The notes under the pieces: generated by a model
Seen by the model: the letters and a program-made list of their open reading frames with translations, nothing else
Told to the model about the DNA's origin: nothing
The model's database searches: none
Shown here: positions 24,111-36,184 of the stretch, piece after piece
Numbering within the stretch: position 1 is the first letter of the stretch
How the letters are laid out: every line of letters begins with the position of its first letter
Position numbers and translations under genes: made by a program
Assembly (NCBI GenBank): GCA_946894095.1
Contig: OX335649.1
Coordinates: 12,666,001 to 12,730,000, forward strand
DNA from: Incurvaria masculella
Taxonomy: Eukaryota; Arthropoda; Insecta; Lepidoptera; Incurvariidae
DNA: 64,000 nucleotides
Reading direction: 5' to 3'

Positions 24111-24329
24111 AGATTTGGAATTTCCTACAGTCCCTCCTCCTGTACTCAATGCCTCCTACTAACACAGTGTTTTTATTAATTTCACATGCATATCACAATG
24201 CTCTATCAAATGTTCTAATGAACAACAAAAAATTTAAATGCAAGCGGATGCATTGTGCACCGATCGTCATGTCGCGCGCACGTGCACGTCAAGAGGAAAC
24301 ACTCTTTGGTCTAGTTGTGCCTGGGAGCG

Positions 24330-24930
24330 TGTGTACACAGCTCATTCGCAGTGGCAGGTGAGGTGTTTCCCAAGTCGGCCGCAACCCGCTCGCATGCGCA
24401 CGCGCCGTTATCGAACCATGGCATAACTCGCGCTCTGCTCGCGCGTTACGCGGCTGCAGCGATCCGGTTAAGTGCAACTCTTTGTTTATTTCTACGCGAC
24501 ATATGTACATACCACAGAAGAGAAAAGGAAGGAGAAGTGGTCGTTATCGCGACTCAACCGTATGGACAAAGTGTGCATATAATCGTATTGGAAGCTGGCG
24601 CTCATCGTAAAGTCCAAACATCGCCACCGAGCGCGAATGTGCTCTCGAAATGTGTTCGCCATGTCAGTTCCCACCTACTTAAATCCTCCAATACGTCTGC
24701 GATTGTTTGCTTGTGGCATGTACGTTTAAGCTAAGTTAGGCAATGACAAACCTAGAAAAGTTTCTTGTCGGTTCTTCACCAAAAGTAATCGAACCAGCAG
24801 GCAAAAAAGACGAACCCGAGTGTGTAATATACATCCAATGGAGGAATTCAAGAAACTGAAACTGTCGATAGGCGTAGAAAATTGGAGACAGCGGGTCTCA
24901 TAGTAATCGCCCTAGATGGCACATCTCCTT
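24330..24930. repeat. dispersed repeat R1, second copy
   Basis: GAGCGCGAATGTGCTCTCGAAATG, GCATGTACGTTTAAGC and AATTGGAGACAGCGGGTCTC match the 22 kb copy in order. Confidence 0.6.
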
Positions 24931-25734
24931 TTTGTTTGATCTGAGGTACATAGATACACATTATTTGAAACCGGGTGTCGTGCCCTACAGCCCCTAATCA
25001 GTGTCCGTAGCCCGACGTCACTGCGACCTGAGAAGATCTATTGTGACTTTAGATACACATTAACTACGAGGCAAATGTAATTTTTCATAAATTGAAATTC
25101 CCGCCGCTCCGTTTGTGTTAGTCTGACTAAATCTCCCCAACAACATCTAAAGAACCTGCTGGACAGGTGATTAGCATGATGGTTACAAATAATACATAAG
25201 CAGTAATTTGTTGAAAGGTATAATCAAACTATACGCAGATGCAAGCCGCATCAAAATCGGATTCTCAAACTTAGAAATTTAGAAATTTAAGAAAAGGTTG
25301 TTTTCGCCCTCATAATCACCTTCTAAGTGAAGGTCAATGCTGACTCACTCTGTATATTTAAGCAATTTTCAAAATTTGTATTTGGGCGAGTGGCTTACAC
25401 AGTTTTACCTGGAAAACCCAGCTGCAATGAGACTTGGTAAATTTAAAATGAATCTCGCACATACTGCTCCGAGCAGTGAGATAAATGTCAGCAGACAGTC
25501 CGGCACCGATTCCTCTAACGTCGCCCGCTACACCTAGATATTTGCACACGTACTTACGGCGGATCGTACACACAATGCAAGCAAGCGAAGCACGTGCCTC
25601 GACAGCAGATTACCTCATCAATATTCATCGGGCTGCTATTTGAGAGCGGGGTTATTAACAACAATGCGACATGATCACGTCGACGGGAACGCCTCCGCTG
25701 CCACCACTGCGACCGTCTCGCCGACAAATATGGC

Positions 25735-25850
25735 GGGAGAGAAAGAGACATTAATAACGTAATCACCATCTTACCAGATCGGATAGAGTGATCGGAAAGA
25801 TCGAAAAGAGACATTAAGAATGTAATCACCATCTTACCAGATCGGAAATG
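25735..25850. repeat. tandem duplication, unit about 60 bp
   Basis: GAGACATTAATAACGTAATCACCATCTTACCAGATCGG is followed by a second copy starting GAGACATTAAGAATGTAATC. Confidence 0.8.
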
Positions 25851-26404
25851 TCAATTTATACAAAATATGATAAGTGCTCCTAAATTGAATAAAACAAAAC
25901 GTGAACATTTTCACTTAGAGGTTAAAAGTGTTTCTCGTGGAATCCATTGATAAATTTCTCAATGACACATCAACTGAATAAATGTTATAATACGGTTTTA
26001 ATAATTTGTTTAAAATATAGACCTGTATATTTTTTTATTAATAAATTAGTACGAGTATGTGTCAAATGATCAAAAATCCCAATGTGAAAATTCTAACTAA
26101 AAACTTGTATTACTACGAGAGTTTTTAGTGTACAAAAATACATATTTTCAACCAATAAACCATTCAGGTACAACGATCGGTAGATCAAGAGAGCCAACTA
26201 CGAAAACATATAATTACTACGAACACTAACCACGCAAGTTATGAACGATAAGTACGTATAAATAAGACATAACGAAAATACCTACTAAGGCACAGATACA
26301 AAAACGCATCTACTATCTATCGGTAATATAGAAAGACTGATTCGTAGAGTATCAGTCACACAATACTAATCAAAACGGAATCGATCACCAACTCTTATGA
26401 AATC

Positions 26405-26445
26405 CAATGTCTGGCGTCTGTCTGTCTGTCCATCTGTCCGTGTCC
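26405..26445. repeat. (CTGT)n-like microsatellite
   Basis: TCTGTCTGTCTGTCCATCTGTCCGT, the kind of run often left by retroposon ends. Confidence 0.6.
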
Positions 26446-26914
26446 ACTTATAATCTAAGTAGCACTTATCATAACGCTTGATTTGTTAAGGGTTGATGAG
26501 TTCGTTTAAAGAAGAGACTGGAAATATACTGGGACTTTAACGCAGGCGGAACAACCACACGCATCTACTCCATTTAAATAACAGGTATCGATTCAAGATG
26601 TGACCACCTACAAGTTTGTATGAGTTTTCGGTGACGCATATGAAGCAGGATACGATTCAAGGAGAACCGACCGGCTCAAATCTTGCACATTCCAAACGCG
26701 AAAACCAGAAGGAAAACAATTCGGAGCTCATACATATGCGGTACTCCGGTCTGTCAGTGGTTGACGCCTGTGGTCTTCGTGTCAAAGACAATGGGTTTAA
26801 TTCTGATGGTTATTACTTTCTTTATCTGGGTTTTCGAAAATACTCTATGGTTCAGAATCCATGTAGACTCTCGGCTGGCACTAGCGCAATTAATGATATA
26901 TGGTCAAGGTGGCA

Positions 26915-27005
26915 ATAAAAATGTCCCGTCTATTGGTCCAGTTTAATGTAGCTGTCTCAATAAATTGAAGGTTCTGGCATAGCACCTAGTTCATTCGCTG
27001 ACTAG
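26915..27005 (+). mobile_element. SINE body fragment
   Basis: CCAGTTTAATGTAGCTGTCTC and GGTTCTGGCATAGCACCTAGTTC match the SINE body. Confidence 0.5.
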
Positions 27006-27069
27006 CTTAGGTTGGACAACGTGTATTCGACAACCACGCAATCGGAGCACGGTAAAATGCGCCCCGTTC

Positions 27070-27318
27070 GTTCTCGTATCTTTTTGACTGTATTTTAGTC
27101 GTGATTTACTTTTAGCTATAAGTCGTTTTGTAATTACAATTTTCGTAAATGTTACCAAATCAAACACTATGCTCATTGTCTGCTTTGTGGACATGTTTTA
27201 TCCTCCTCATCACGGAGCCTGTCTTTTTCTTTGAAACAAAGACGTTCCCAGAGCGCAATAGCAGGGTTTCGTACCGTGCCCGTGAATTCGTTAGTCCCGC
27301 CGGGAAGGGCTACCTTAA
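27070..27318. mobile_element. TTAA-flanked MITE, right half only
   Basis: Matches the right half of the full copies from TAGTCGTGATTTACTTTTAGC to GGGCTACCTTAA. The reading frame with FFFETKTFPER also occurs in the 60 kb copy, which shows it is repeat sequence. Confidence 0.7.
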
Positions 27319-27390
27319 CATCACGATAGATGTGATTTTAAAAGACACGCCGTTGGTTCCATCAGACTCAAAGTGGGCTCCAGCCTGCTA

Positions 27391-27648
27391 CAATGGCAGT
27401 GCCCGGCGGGGCGTCACGCGCGCCTACGCATCGAGTCGAGTGAGTCACGCGGACGCGCCGCGCCGTCGCCGCAGAGGGTTTCCCGCAACCGGACGCGAGC
27501 GACGACGCGTCGCACAGGGGGCCGCGCCACGCGACGCGCAGAGCGGGCGCCAGAGATGGCCAGGCCGAAAGATCTAACGGGACGGCAGCCGGATACGGGT
27601 TCCGAGCCGCCGCCGATCCTAATGCCGCGGTTCACCTTGGAGATAGGC
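27391..27648 (+). other. CpG-rich block with splice-like signals, possible exon
   Basis: An ATG in a fair context (27391) opens a 16-codon frame to a TGA overlapping GTGAGT (27438). An acceptor-like GCCGCAG (27474) precedes a frame of 57 codons (FPQPDASDDASHRG at its start) that runs to a GTATGT donor (27649). Base composition differs sharply from the surroundings. No homology recognised; joining to the gene at 36 kb does not fit in phase without further exons. Confidence 0.25.
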
Positions 27649-27674
27649 GTATGTGATCATGCCAGCGCAATTAG

Positions 27675-28085
27675 GTTAAATTTATTGTTACACTGCGGTA
27701 TCCGGCTCCGCTCGGGACAATATCGAGACATTTTTTGCCGGCCACTCTCTCTCCAGCCCATGAACTTTATGCAGCTAAAATACGTCGATCCGCTGTTGCT
27801 GTGTTGCCAACGACCAACAATCACACTTTCGCATTCATAACATTACTAGCTAAGGTACCCGGTCCGCTCGGGTCAATGTCGTTTCGGACTGATGTCGGAC
27901 TGAACCTAAAATTATATGTTATACGAGTTCCGAATACAAACTTTCATCCCCCCTTTGAGTTTAACTTTCACCACAAAAGGTAGCCTATATCCTTTCCCAA
28001 GGTCCAGACTGTCTCTATCCCAAATTTCATCAAAATGTGTTCAACGGTTTATACGTGAAAACGTAACAGACAGGCAGAAGTTCTT
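27675..28085 (+). repeat. non-LTR-like repeat fragments
   Basis: Two starts (GTATCCGGCTCCGCTCGGG at 27,697 and GGTACCCGGTCCGCTCGGG at 27,855), then TACAAACTTTCATCCCCCCTTTG and ATACGTGAAAACGTAACAGAC. The frames crossing it are not genes. Confidence 0.6.
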
Positions 28086-28111
28086 GAAAATTATAACATT
28101 ATTGCGTCACC

Positions 28112-28305
28112 AATGCCGTGGGTAGACTGTTATGTTATTTTTTGCAATAAATTCTACCTGTATAAGTATGAGTACGAATGAAGATTACGACATACCTATG
28201 CTAAGTAGCTGTTTGTTATGTTTTTTTTGCGATAAATTCTACCTGTGCAAGTATGAGTGTGAATGAAGATTACGACATCCCTATGCAAAGTGGCTGTTTT
28301 CATTT
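28112..28305. repeat. tandem duplication, unit about 95 bp
   Basis: TTTGCAATAAATTCTACCTG and AATGAAGATTACGACATACC recur 95 bp later with a few changes. Confidence 0.8.
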
Positions 28306-28847
28306 GAATATCTAAAATTAACTTCCCAGTTATTTACTATTTGTGTTAACAGGAGGCGTGGCGGAAACTGGCTCAGTAAGATTTGAATTATGACCATTTG
28401 TTCAAACTATTGCAATTGAAATATTCTTAATTTAAATGCATAAATACTGAGGCTGCGGGGTTTATGGTTCATGGATCATTTACTCGATTTCTATTCTGCA
28501 AAACAGTTGAACAAAATAATATTTATCTCAAAAAACCCAGACAGTGTAATCGTAGATATGTATGTTAGGTCGCGTACGATACGGTGTCATGCACTAAGCC
28601 CACTGGGAGAATATAAAGATTGCATCAGAAGATTTTGAGCATTTGAAGCGAGTGTCGAGTCCTGTTTCAATATTCTGGATGTTCATGGAGAAAGCGCAAA
28701 GGCTTTGGGAGTCAGCCCATTGAGCTACAATCAACAACTATTTTCTCTTAATTATTAAAATGTTTTAGGTTAAACATAGTTCTGATTATGGCTTACTTGT
28801 TTAAGTCGACGTTACGACCACCCACAATGAGGTTGGAGGTCACCTCA

Positions 28848-28876
28848 GGAAAAACAGTCCTCAGGACTGTTTTTCC
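28848..28876. repeat. perfect 13-bp hairpin
   Basis: GGAAAAACAGTCC, loop TCA, GGACTGTTTTTCC, in otherwise plain AT-rich DNA. Confidence 0.85.
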
Positions 28877-28979
28877 GAATGAAAAGCTTATATTTTTTGG
28901 TAATATCCGCCCTAATTCTAGCCTTTTAAACTGAAAATCGTAACTTTTCAACATGAAATTCGAAAGAGTTGCAATATTC

Positions 28980-29290
28980 TAGAGGATGCGAGTGGGCAGA
29001 CTTTTACCACGTTGGCTCGAAGTCTGGTGCACGTGGAAAGAAATATTTAGTTAAACCAGAGCTACGTTTGTCACTGGCTTTTCACTTGACTAAATTTATG
29101 AAGAATAGACTTGAATTAGATTCTTTTAAGCGACATTTAAGGAAGTACCTTAAGGATTTATCACTCTACAACGTAGACGAGTTTTGTTAGCGGTTTTTTG
29201 GACATTTTTATTGTTTTTTCTTTGTATTAATTTAAATGTGACAAATTTGACAGCCACTTGGTGACCAAAGACGAAATAAATAATCAACTA
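28980..29290 (+). pseudogene. LINE 3' fragment
   Basis: The frame ending at 29190 encodes RLELDSFKRHLRKYLKDL, resembling the C-terminus of jockey/CR1 reverse transcriptases (FKRHLRKYL), and is followed by GGTGACCAAAGACGAAATAAATAAT, a likely 3' tail. Confidence 0.5.
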
Positions 29291-30159
29291 CAAAAAAACA
29301 AGTTGTTTAATGTTAAATACAATAAAATAAAGAACATTTAAATGTTGCTTTCAAATTATTCACACGTCGTATGGGGAGCCTCATTTCCGGGTGTTTGCGG
29401 GCAACTTTATGGGTATTTCGCATGCAAATATTTTTAAACATTCATATACCCGTATATTTGTATACAATGGTATCTAAGCACAGAATTACAATCAACGCTC
29501 GCTAACAACCACTAATTATTAGTTGGCATGAATATGAGAAAAGGTGACAACATTCGAAAAACAAAAACTTTAATACAAAATCAGGAATTAATAATACAAC
29601 CACATATACAAACAAACGTATTTGCATATATTTTCTTGGCAGCTTAAGGCTGTCGTAAAGTCACAGGAAATCTAACAATTGAAAATTTTAAGAAATGCAT
29701 CCTTTGTCCATTGGCCACGGCACAATTTTGCACGGGGACTGTCATTAAAATAGCGAAATCATCTTCCAGGCCCTAACGTATCCTTACCCCTAAACGTTGT
29801 CAGATTATAATAATAAAAAAATCACTTGAGAAAGCTTTATTTTATATCCGTATGTTTTAATTTTTTTCATAGATATCTGTATTTTACAGTAAATCTAAAA
29901 TGAACGTAAAAAAGGACAACCTTTTTCCAATGTTTCTTAGCCAATATTTTCCAATCTAATAGGTATTTCAAAAATATTTTAGAAAAACCTAGTAAACCAT
30001 TAACAGCATGGAAACAGTTTTCGCCCGTAGAATGGGGAATTGTTAGGATAACGACTCTCTTAAACACGCTTAAGATTGTTAAATTCAAATAGGAAGATGC
30101 ATATTACATACGTAAAATACAAGTAGAATACATTCAATTGCCTGCCTTTGTAATATAAA

Positions 30160-30243
30160 GGGCCGGGAGGACTGGAGAAAAATTAGAGAGGCGTATGTCC
30201 AGCAGTGGACGCAAACACGCTGACTGACTGACTGACTGACTGA
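30160..30243 (+). repeat. LINE 3' end with (TGAC)n tail
   Basis: GGAGAAAAATTAGAGAGGCGTATGTCCAGCAGTGGACGC, then GCTGACTGACTGACTGACTGACTGAC. The GTATGTCCAGCAGTGG motif is a common 3' landmark of lepidopteran LINEs. Confidence 0.65.
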
Positions 30244-30282
30244 CATAGAGTACATGTGCTTAGATATGTAGTCGATGAAAAA

Positions 30283-30575
30283 AACCGGTCAAGTGCGATT
30301 CGGACTCCCACACGAAGGGTTCCGTACCATCATACAAGAATTACATCATACAAAAAAATGACGTTTTCTGTATGACCCCGTTTAACTTTTTTTTTTTTTA
30401 TTTGACCTATTTGTTATAGCGGCAAAATAAATACACACTCTGTGAAAATTTGAGCTGCATACCTTTTACGGCTTATGAGATACAGCCCTGTGACTGACGG
30501 ACGGACGGACGGACGGACAGCGGTAGCTTAATAATAGGGTTACGATGGCACCCTTTGGGTACGGAACCTTAAAAA
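30283..30575 (+). repeat. lepidopteran dispersed repeat (GGTTCCGTACCC type)
   Basis: AACCGGTCAAGTGCGATTCGG to CACCCTTTGGGTACGGAACC with a (GGAC)n run at 30,500; same orientation as the 21.6 kb copy. Confidence 0.75.
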
Positions 30576-33500
30576 AGAGATTAATTTCAAAGGTACTTTT
30601 ACATACTCAAATTGTTTCATACTTTGCATCGTAATTTGCAAATTTTCGATCGGAATTATATAATTTATTAAGATCTACATATTATATTAATGTCACTCGA
30701 TTCTAAACCAGCTATGTCTGAAACGAGATTGCTGCAAAAGCATATATTGAATAAGAATCTTATAACAGATACGTTACGATTAAAATCCAAATCGATTGTA
30801 AATATTTTGTGAAAATCACTACAGCGTTAATGTGCAGTATCTTACTAAAGTTTTTTTATTTCATTTTAAGTGTTGAAAAAACAGTTGTGTTGCATGTTAG
30901 GTATTTGTATTCAGTAAAGTGAAAAGTATCTATGTTTATAATGTACTACTACAAAGTACATTATTATATCCCCCCTTTATGTGTAAAGCGGGCTAGGCAG
31001 GCCAAATGTTTTAATTTTTATATTACCTTACGCCACTTTTAGATAAGTATTACGGACAAGGAAAAATATAGCAGACAGGTAGGTCAGTATTCTGCAACAG
31101 GATTCTGAAACCCGTGTCAAGGTTAAGTGGATTCCACTTTTGAAACATATAATATAGTCGAAGTAATTATATCAATCCAGTTCTTGCCTAGCCCTTCTAC
31201 GGACTTTTGCTACGCCAAAACCTTCAATAGGTACCTACGAACAGATAAAAAGGCCCACCTCGCTTTGTATACGTCAAATAAATATCACCCGAACAATGCC
31301 TGTCATTCATCAAACAAAATATCACAAATACAAAGATGAATTGCGCCAGAGGCGGAGTCGGACGAAACTAGATCGCAAATAAAGAGAGCGTCAACCTTGG
31401 ACACCAAACCTGACCAAATCGAGCGGGCACCAAACAACAACTTGACCCAAAAATGTAATTGATGAAACGCGCCAACAATACTATTTAATAAAGTCTTCGT
31501 CGGTGACCTTTGTTGCGCACTCCCAAAAGGTTAGCAAATCCGGTGCGCGCGCGCAATCTCCAGCGAGATGCTATCTCTGCGCATTGTGTGCCCATTAAGG
31601 GTACAGCCGACGGGCTGTGGCCGTGGAACCCCCCTCCCCCCCATCGTCAGAGAACATCGCAACGGCTAAAGTCTGCTACGGACTCACCTGGACTTCACTT
31701 ACACGAACGCAACAAATCAGGTGATCGCACAGCACCTAAGACATCTCTAAAGAGCATCAAATTTAGATGCGAACCGAGATAGCAGAAGGCCAAATGAACA
31801 TTATCAACATCAGTAGCAAGCATATCTCAAAGTCAGCATGTAAAAGACCACGATCATTAGCAACTCCACCACCCGCAATCTCTTAATCGTCGTATCGAGA
31901 TACACTGTGCATGCGGTTCTTCAAGCAGAACCGGGCGCCGACACGTCATAGCCATGACCTTCTTGGGAAAAGTGAAGTAGTGACGTAACAAGCCGCGCAC
32001 ACAAAGTGCAAATGTGACGCACGGGGGCGCCAAATTCCACGGCAATTTCATTTGGACTGGTTCACGTTGAGCGAGCTAATGGATGCAGAATGTGGTCCGC
32101 CCTTAAAATGGATTACGCACTTCGCTTGCGTCAGCCAAGCAAATACCAAACAGAGAGTCTAGACCTACGTAACCATGTTATTCCATGTAAGAAAGAATTA
32201 CAGAATACGGTGTGAACGTTCTGCTTTCAAACAGAAACGATTAAAGAAAACTACACAGGGTAGAAATATAATCGGATTAAAGTAGAAAATGATTTGATGA
32301 AGACCCCAGCCCCATTCCTAGGTCTCAAACATCTAAGCACATAGCTTGTCAAGTGGATTACAAGGATCCTATAACTAGAATCACACACAAAGAAAGAGCA
32401 ATAACGAATTACTACCTGTCATAGAGAGACGCGTGGAGTGTATGGTACGAATAATTCCCAAGCAATACAAGTATAATTAATACGAAGCTAAAATCCTCTC
32501 GAGTGAAGGTCTTGCCAATGAAGTGACAATTATATCGGGGAACATGTCTAGTTTAGATTTTTTTTATTAAAGTTTAGTAGAAGGTGTTGTTTGCAAATTA
32601 AAGTAACGCTTACTAACGCGAGGAAATATGTTTTTCTGGTTTGAACAACATCCGACAAAAGTCGGATTTAGTCTAATAATATCTTGTAATGTATAATAAA
32701 ATATTCGAAATGTACCATTATCGCAATCAGGAACACATATTGTACACTGATCATACAGAATATAGTTAAAGAACTAAACAACTAAACAGACCAAGTTCTT
32801 TCTACAAAAAGCCAGAAAACAAATTAAATGGAGAACAAAACAATGAAACAGTTATCAAGAATTACACATGCGACAAGACAATAAGCCAGTACTACTTACA
32901 TATCTGTTGACACTTCCGCATATACATGTTAGATAGAAGTTTGACTAAATATGTGCACGTGTAACATTACTAAACAAATATAATCAAATAATCATAAAAC
33001 CAACAACATTATTTACAATAAATATTAAGACCCAACGACAGTTTACCCGAGCGCAAGGTCAGCTACGGTTTCGTAACTCGAGCTCGCATTTAACTTTATG
33101 AAGGTGAGGCGTGTGAATCTGAAGACTGCAACTAATCCGAAGGTCCGAATCAAATCGCAATGTATATCGCCAATGATGACCATCGTAAATTATTTACAGA
33201 CGTACAGGTGCTGACTATAAAACTCGTCCGCGTAGAGATGAGGCAATCACAAACAGGAGATGTGTTATTTCAGATAGAGAACAAAGCAATACACGTCAAG
33301 TACTCTTGGACACTTGAAGACAGTCCATTCGGAGGTTTTTAGTGTCTGGCCATGGTGACCATGCGAAATTGTTTGCTTGCGAAGGTGCATTTCTCCCGTT
33401 ACTTCGTCTCATTATCTGTGCAGAGTTATCGTCTAGGTTACAAGGGCAATGCAGAAGATTGCTGACTTGCAATGTTATTTTGTTTGCTTACTTTGAAGAC

Positions 33501-34174
33501 ATTAGCAAATGCTCGGGGTACGATTCATCCGAATGTGGTGGTTACAATCACGGCGACGTCATCTAGTTACTCCTTCGTTCACTCCAGCAGACTGATAGAC
33601 AGCATGTGGGAGCGAGCGACCAGCTCGGCTTGCGGTTATGTGTGACGGTACGGGTCGGCATCGCACGCGGAAGCAACCGCAGTTTGCTTAGCAGACGAAC
33701 GATTCCGACTTCGTAACTCCTGTCGTTGAGTCACATTATGCAAGTGTTTTGACACAAGATTAGATTCCGCTTGGCTTGACGTTGAGTGCACAGTTAAATA
33801 CACAGTCTGAAATAATCGGCGCATCATCACTGCGCTCGATGGAGCCACAATTGATTTATTGAGTTGCTCTAACTAAACGATCACTGTTCATTTATCTTTG
33901 TTCGCTGAGATGATCGTAAAATAAACAATTCATTATGAGTGTACCTAGAGCGATGGAGATGATATATGCGATAGAATTCTTGACGATTTGTTTCATTCGA
34001 TGACAGAACTACCTAGATGCCTACAGGTTATTAAATTTGTTATTAATTAATATTTGTTTAAATTTTAACATCCCGGATTTTTTAAGTTTTAACACGCAGG
34101 CCCAAATATGTGGGATGCTCAGCTCTGTGGGTAACATAGAAAGTAAAATTATCGAAACGGGGATGTTTTATGCA
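30576..34174. other. no gene or repeat recognised
   Basis: The longest plain stretch in the window. AT-rich with a more balanced part at 31.3-33.9 kb. Frames up to 90 codons (31510-31782) lack start context, splice sites or recognisable motifs. Confidence 0.45.
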
Positions 34175-34462
34175 ATATCCATGTCAGTTTGACATGGATG
34201 GGTAATTATGGTATTAGCCCAATACACCTTCCCTTTATCAGCACGGCTACACTGAAATGAATTGAAAATACGAATGTTTTTCGGGTTAAAACGTTTTAAG
34301 GGAAGGGGACCTAATTTTACATGGGTTCCAAACAATGGAACAGCTCGCATACGTAACTAACTCAGAAAGAGAAAGAAAGTATTGCATGACCGGTGCAAGG
34401 ATTTGAACCCAAACTTCTCGCATGAAAGGCATGTCCTCTAGCCTATACACTACGAGCTGTAC
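34175..34462 (-). mobile_element. tRNA-headed SINE, internally deleted
   Basis: Head with GGATTTGAACCC (plus-strand view) at 34,400 and ACTACGAGCTGT end at 34,460; the central body is partly deleted. Confidence 0.75.
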
Positions 34463-35259
34463 ATGATTGTTCATGATTGCCATGTTTTCCCCAAGAGCGG
34501 TGCAAAAGTCCAAGAAACACGCAGGCGGAATTGTCTCGCGACTCGCCGAGATGGTCGTACGAAAAGAGACGAATCGATTTACTCTAGATCCTAGAGCGCT
34601 TTCAATAGAAAATAGTTCCTACAATAGGCACAGAACAGAGTAAATTGACCATGACATTGCTGCTCAATTACAGACACAATACGTAGACATCGCGGCCTTC
34701 ATGGTTGGATCGTGGGCGCTGGACTAATAATGGAAAAAAGAAGGAAGTCAACGGTTCGCCGACCAATTAGAGCATGTGTTTAGGCCGCATACCGCAGCGC
34801 ATATGCTAATAGCGCACATACACGCGGATGCTCGAACACTCATCTCGATATCGGCAATTATTTATGACGCAACTCCATTTTTTTCTTAAAAAAAGAAGCT
34901 CATTGGATACATGCTGGCAAACGGTGTTCACGTGCCTGCATAAATTACCTAATTATACAGGAAGGGCATAAATATTCGAGTTTTTTCGGTGAAGTAGTAA
35001 GGTCGTCTTCTAAATCTCCGCATTTCATATTTGTTATTGTTGGTAGTTAGGTACATTTAAGGACCAGCGAGTCAGCATTTTCTTAATCACAGTTGGCGAG
35101 GGTCACGATGACTATAAGAGGTAAAAGGGAAATATGTCGGCTCCGGTTTTGTATCTGAAAAAAAGCTCATCAACCTATAGCCGCTTTGTCAAATGCCTAG
35201 GACGGTGGCGACGACGCGACGGCGCGCGCACAGCGGCCGGCTACATCTCTGTCAATATC

Positions 35260-35773
35260 TTAAGGTGGGACTTCCCGCTCAACTTCCCATACAAACGTAG
35301 AAAGAAGATCATGCGCATATTTCTTGTCAGATATCCAAAATTATACTCAAAACAGCTATATTTGATCGAACTAGATGTCTGATGACCATTGGCATCTTAA
35401 AAAAGTGTTTTGTTTCCAAGTTATAACGTCTCCGAAAGTTCTAATTTTAATTAATAATTTAACACAAATTTTGGACGTGGACGTGGATAAAACAAAAACA
35501 TCTTAAAAAGATTAATCATCAGACCTAGCTTATTTCGTGAAGATTTAAAGCGGTCGTGATTTACTTTTAGCTATAAGTCGTTTTGTGATTTAAATTTTCG
35601 TAAATCTTACCAAATCAAACACTAAGTGCATTGTCTGCCTTGTGGACATGTTGCATCTTCCTCATCACGGAGCCTGTCTTTTTCTTTGAAACAGAGAAGG
35701 TCCCAGAGCGCAACAGCACGGTTTTGTATCGTGCCCGCGAATGAGTTCGTCCCGCCGGGTTGGGCCACCTTAA
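35260..35773. mobile_element. TTAA-flanked MITE, full copy
   Basis: Starts TTAAGGTGGGA and ends GGCCACCTTAA, with the same internal landmarks and orientation as the copy at 60,125. Lies about 400 bp before the first exon of the membrane-protein gene. Confidence 0.8.
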
Positions 35774-35894
35774 GGCGTCATAGTCAAGAAAGGCATCCTC
35801 AAAAAGATGCTGATCGAAAACAGTTTTTACTTTTATAACATATTTTTCACATCCGTGTGTTTTTTAATGTCTATGATATGACGTATCGTGTTTT

Positions 35895-36155
35895 CTGATC
35901 ATAGATGGCTAATCAGCACCCACCGTCATATTAGCCCAATACACAGCATTCCCGTAGACATTTGGTGCCATGGCAGGATTTTACCTTTTTGAGCGTAGCT
36001 GGATGGAAATCAAGGACATGTCCTTACTGTCGCTTCCACCATATTGCGATTGTACTATGGTACGGTTCAAGCACGCCGGGTTGGTACTATCGCATTGGAT
36101 GAAAAGATGGTCAAAACGGCCATGAAAAATTGCCATCCATGTCCAATTACATAAA
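35895..36155. mobile_element. SINE pieces in both orientations
   Basis: A minus-strand piece (TGATCATAGATGGCTAATCA to GCCATGGCAGGATTTTACC, 35,895-36,000) is followed by a plus-strand piece (GCCGGGTTGGTACTATCGCATT to CATCCATGTCCAATTACATAAAAAA, 36,070-36,155). Ends 30 bp before the first exon of the membrane-protein gene. Confidence 0.6.
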
Positions 36156-36184
36156 AAATATGTCAGCACGTTTGGTCGCCGCAG

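Larger units (their letters stand above)
24931..27069. other. no gene recognised
   Basis: Holds the small tandem duplication at 25.7 kb, a CTGT run and a SINE scrap. Frames of 60-100 codons at 25.3, 25.6 and 26.6 kb have no supporting signals. Confidence 0.45.
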
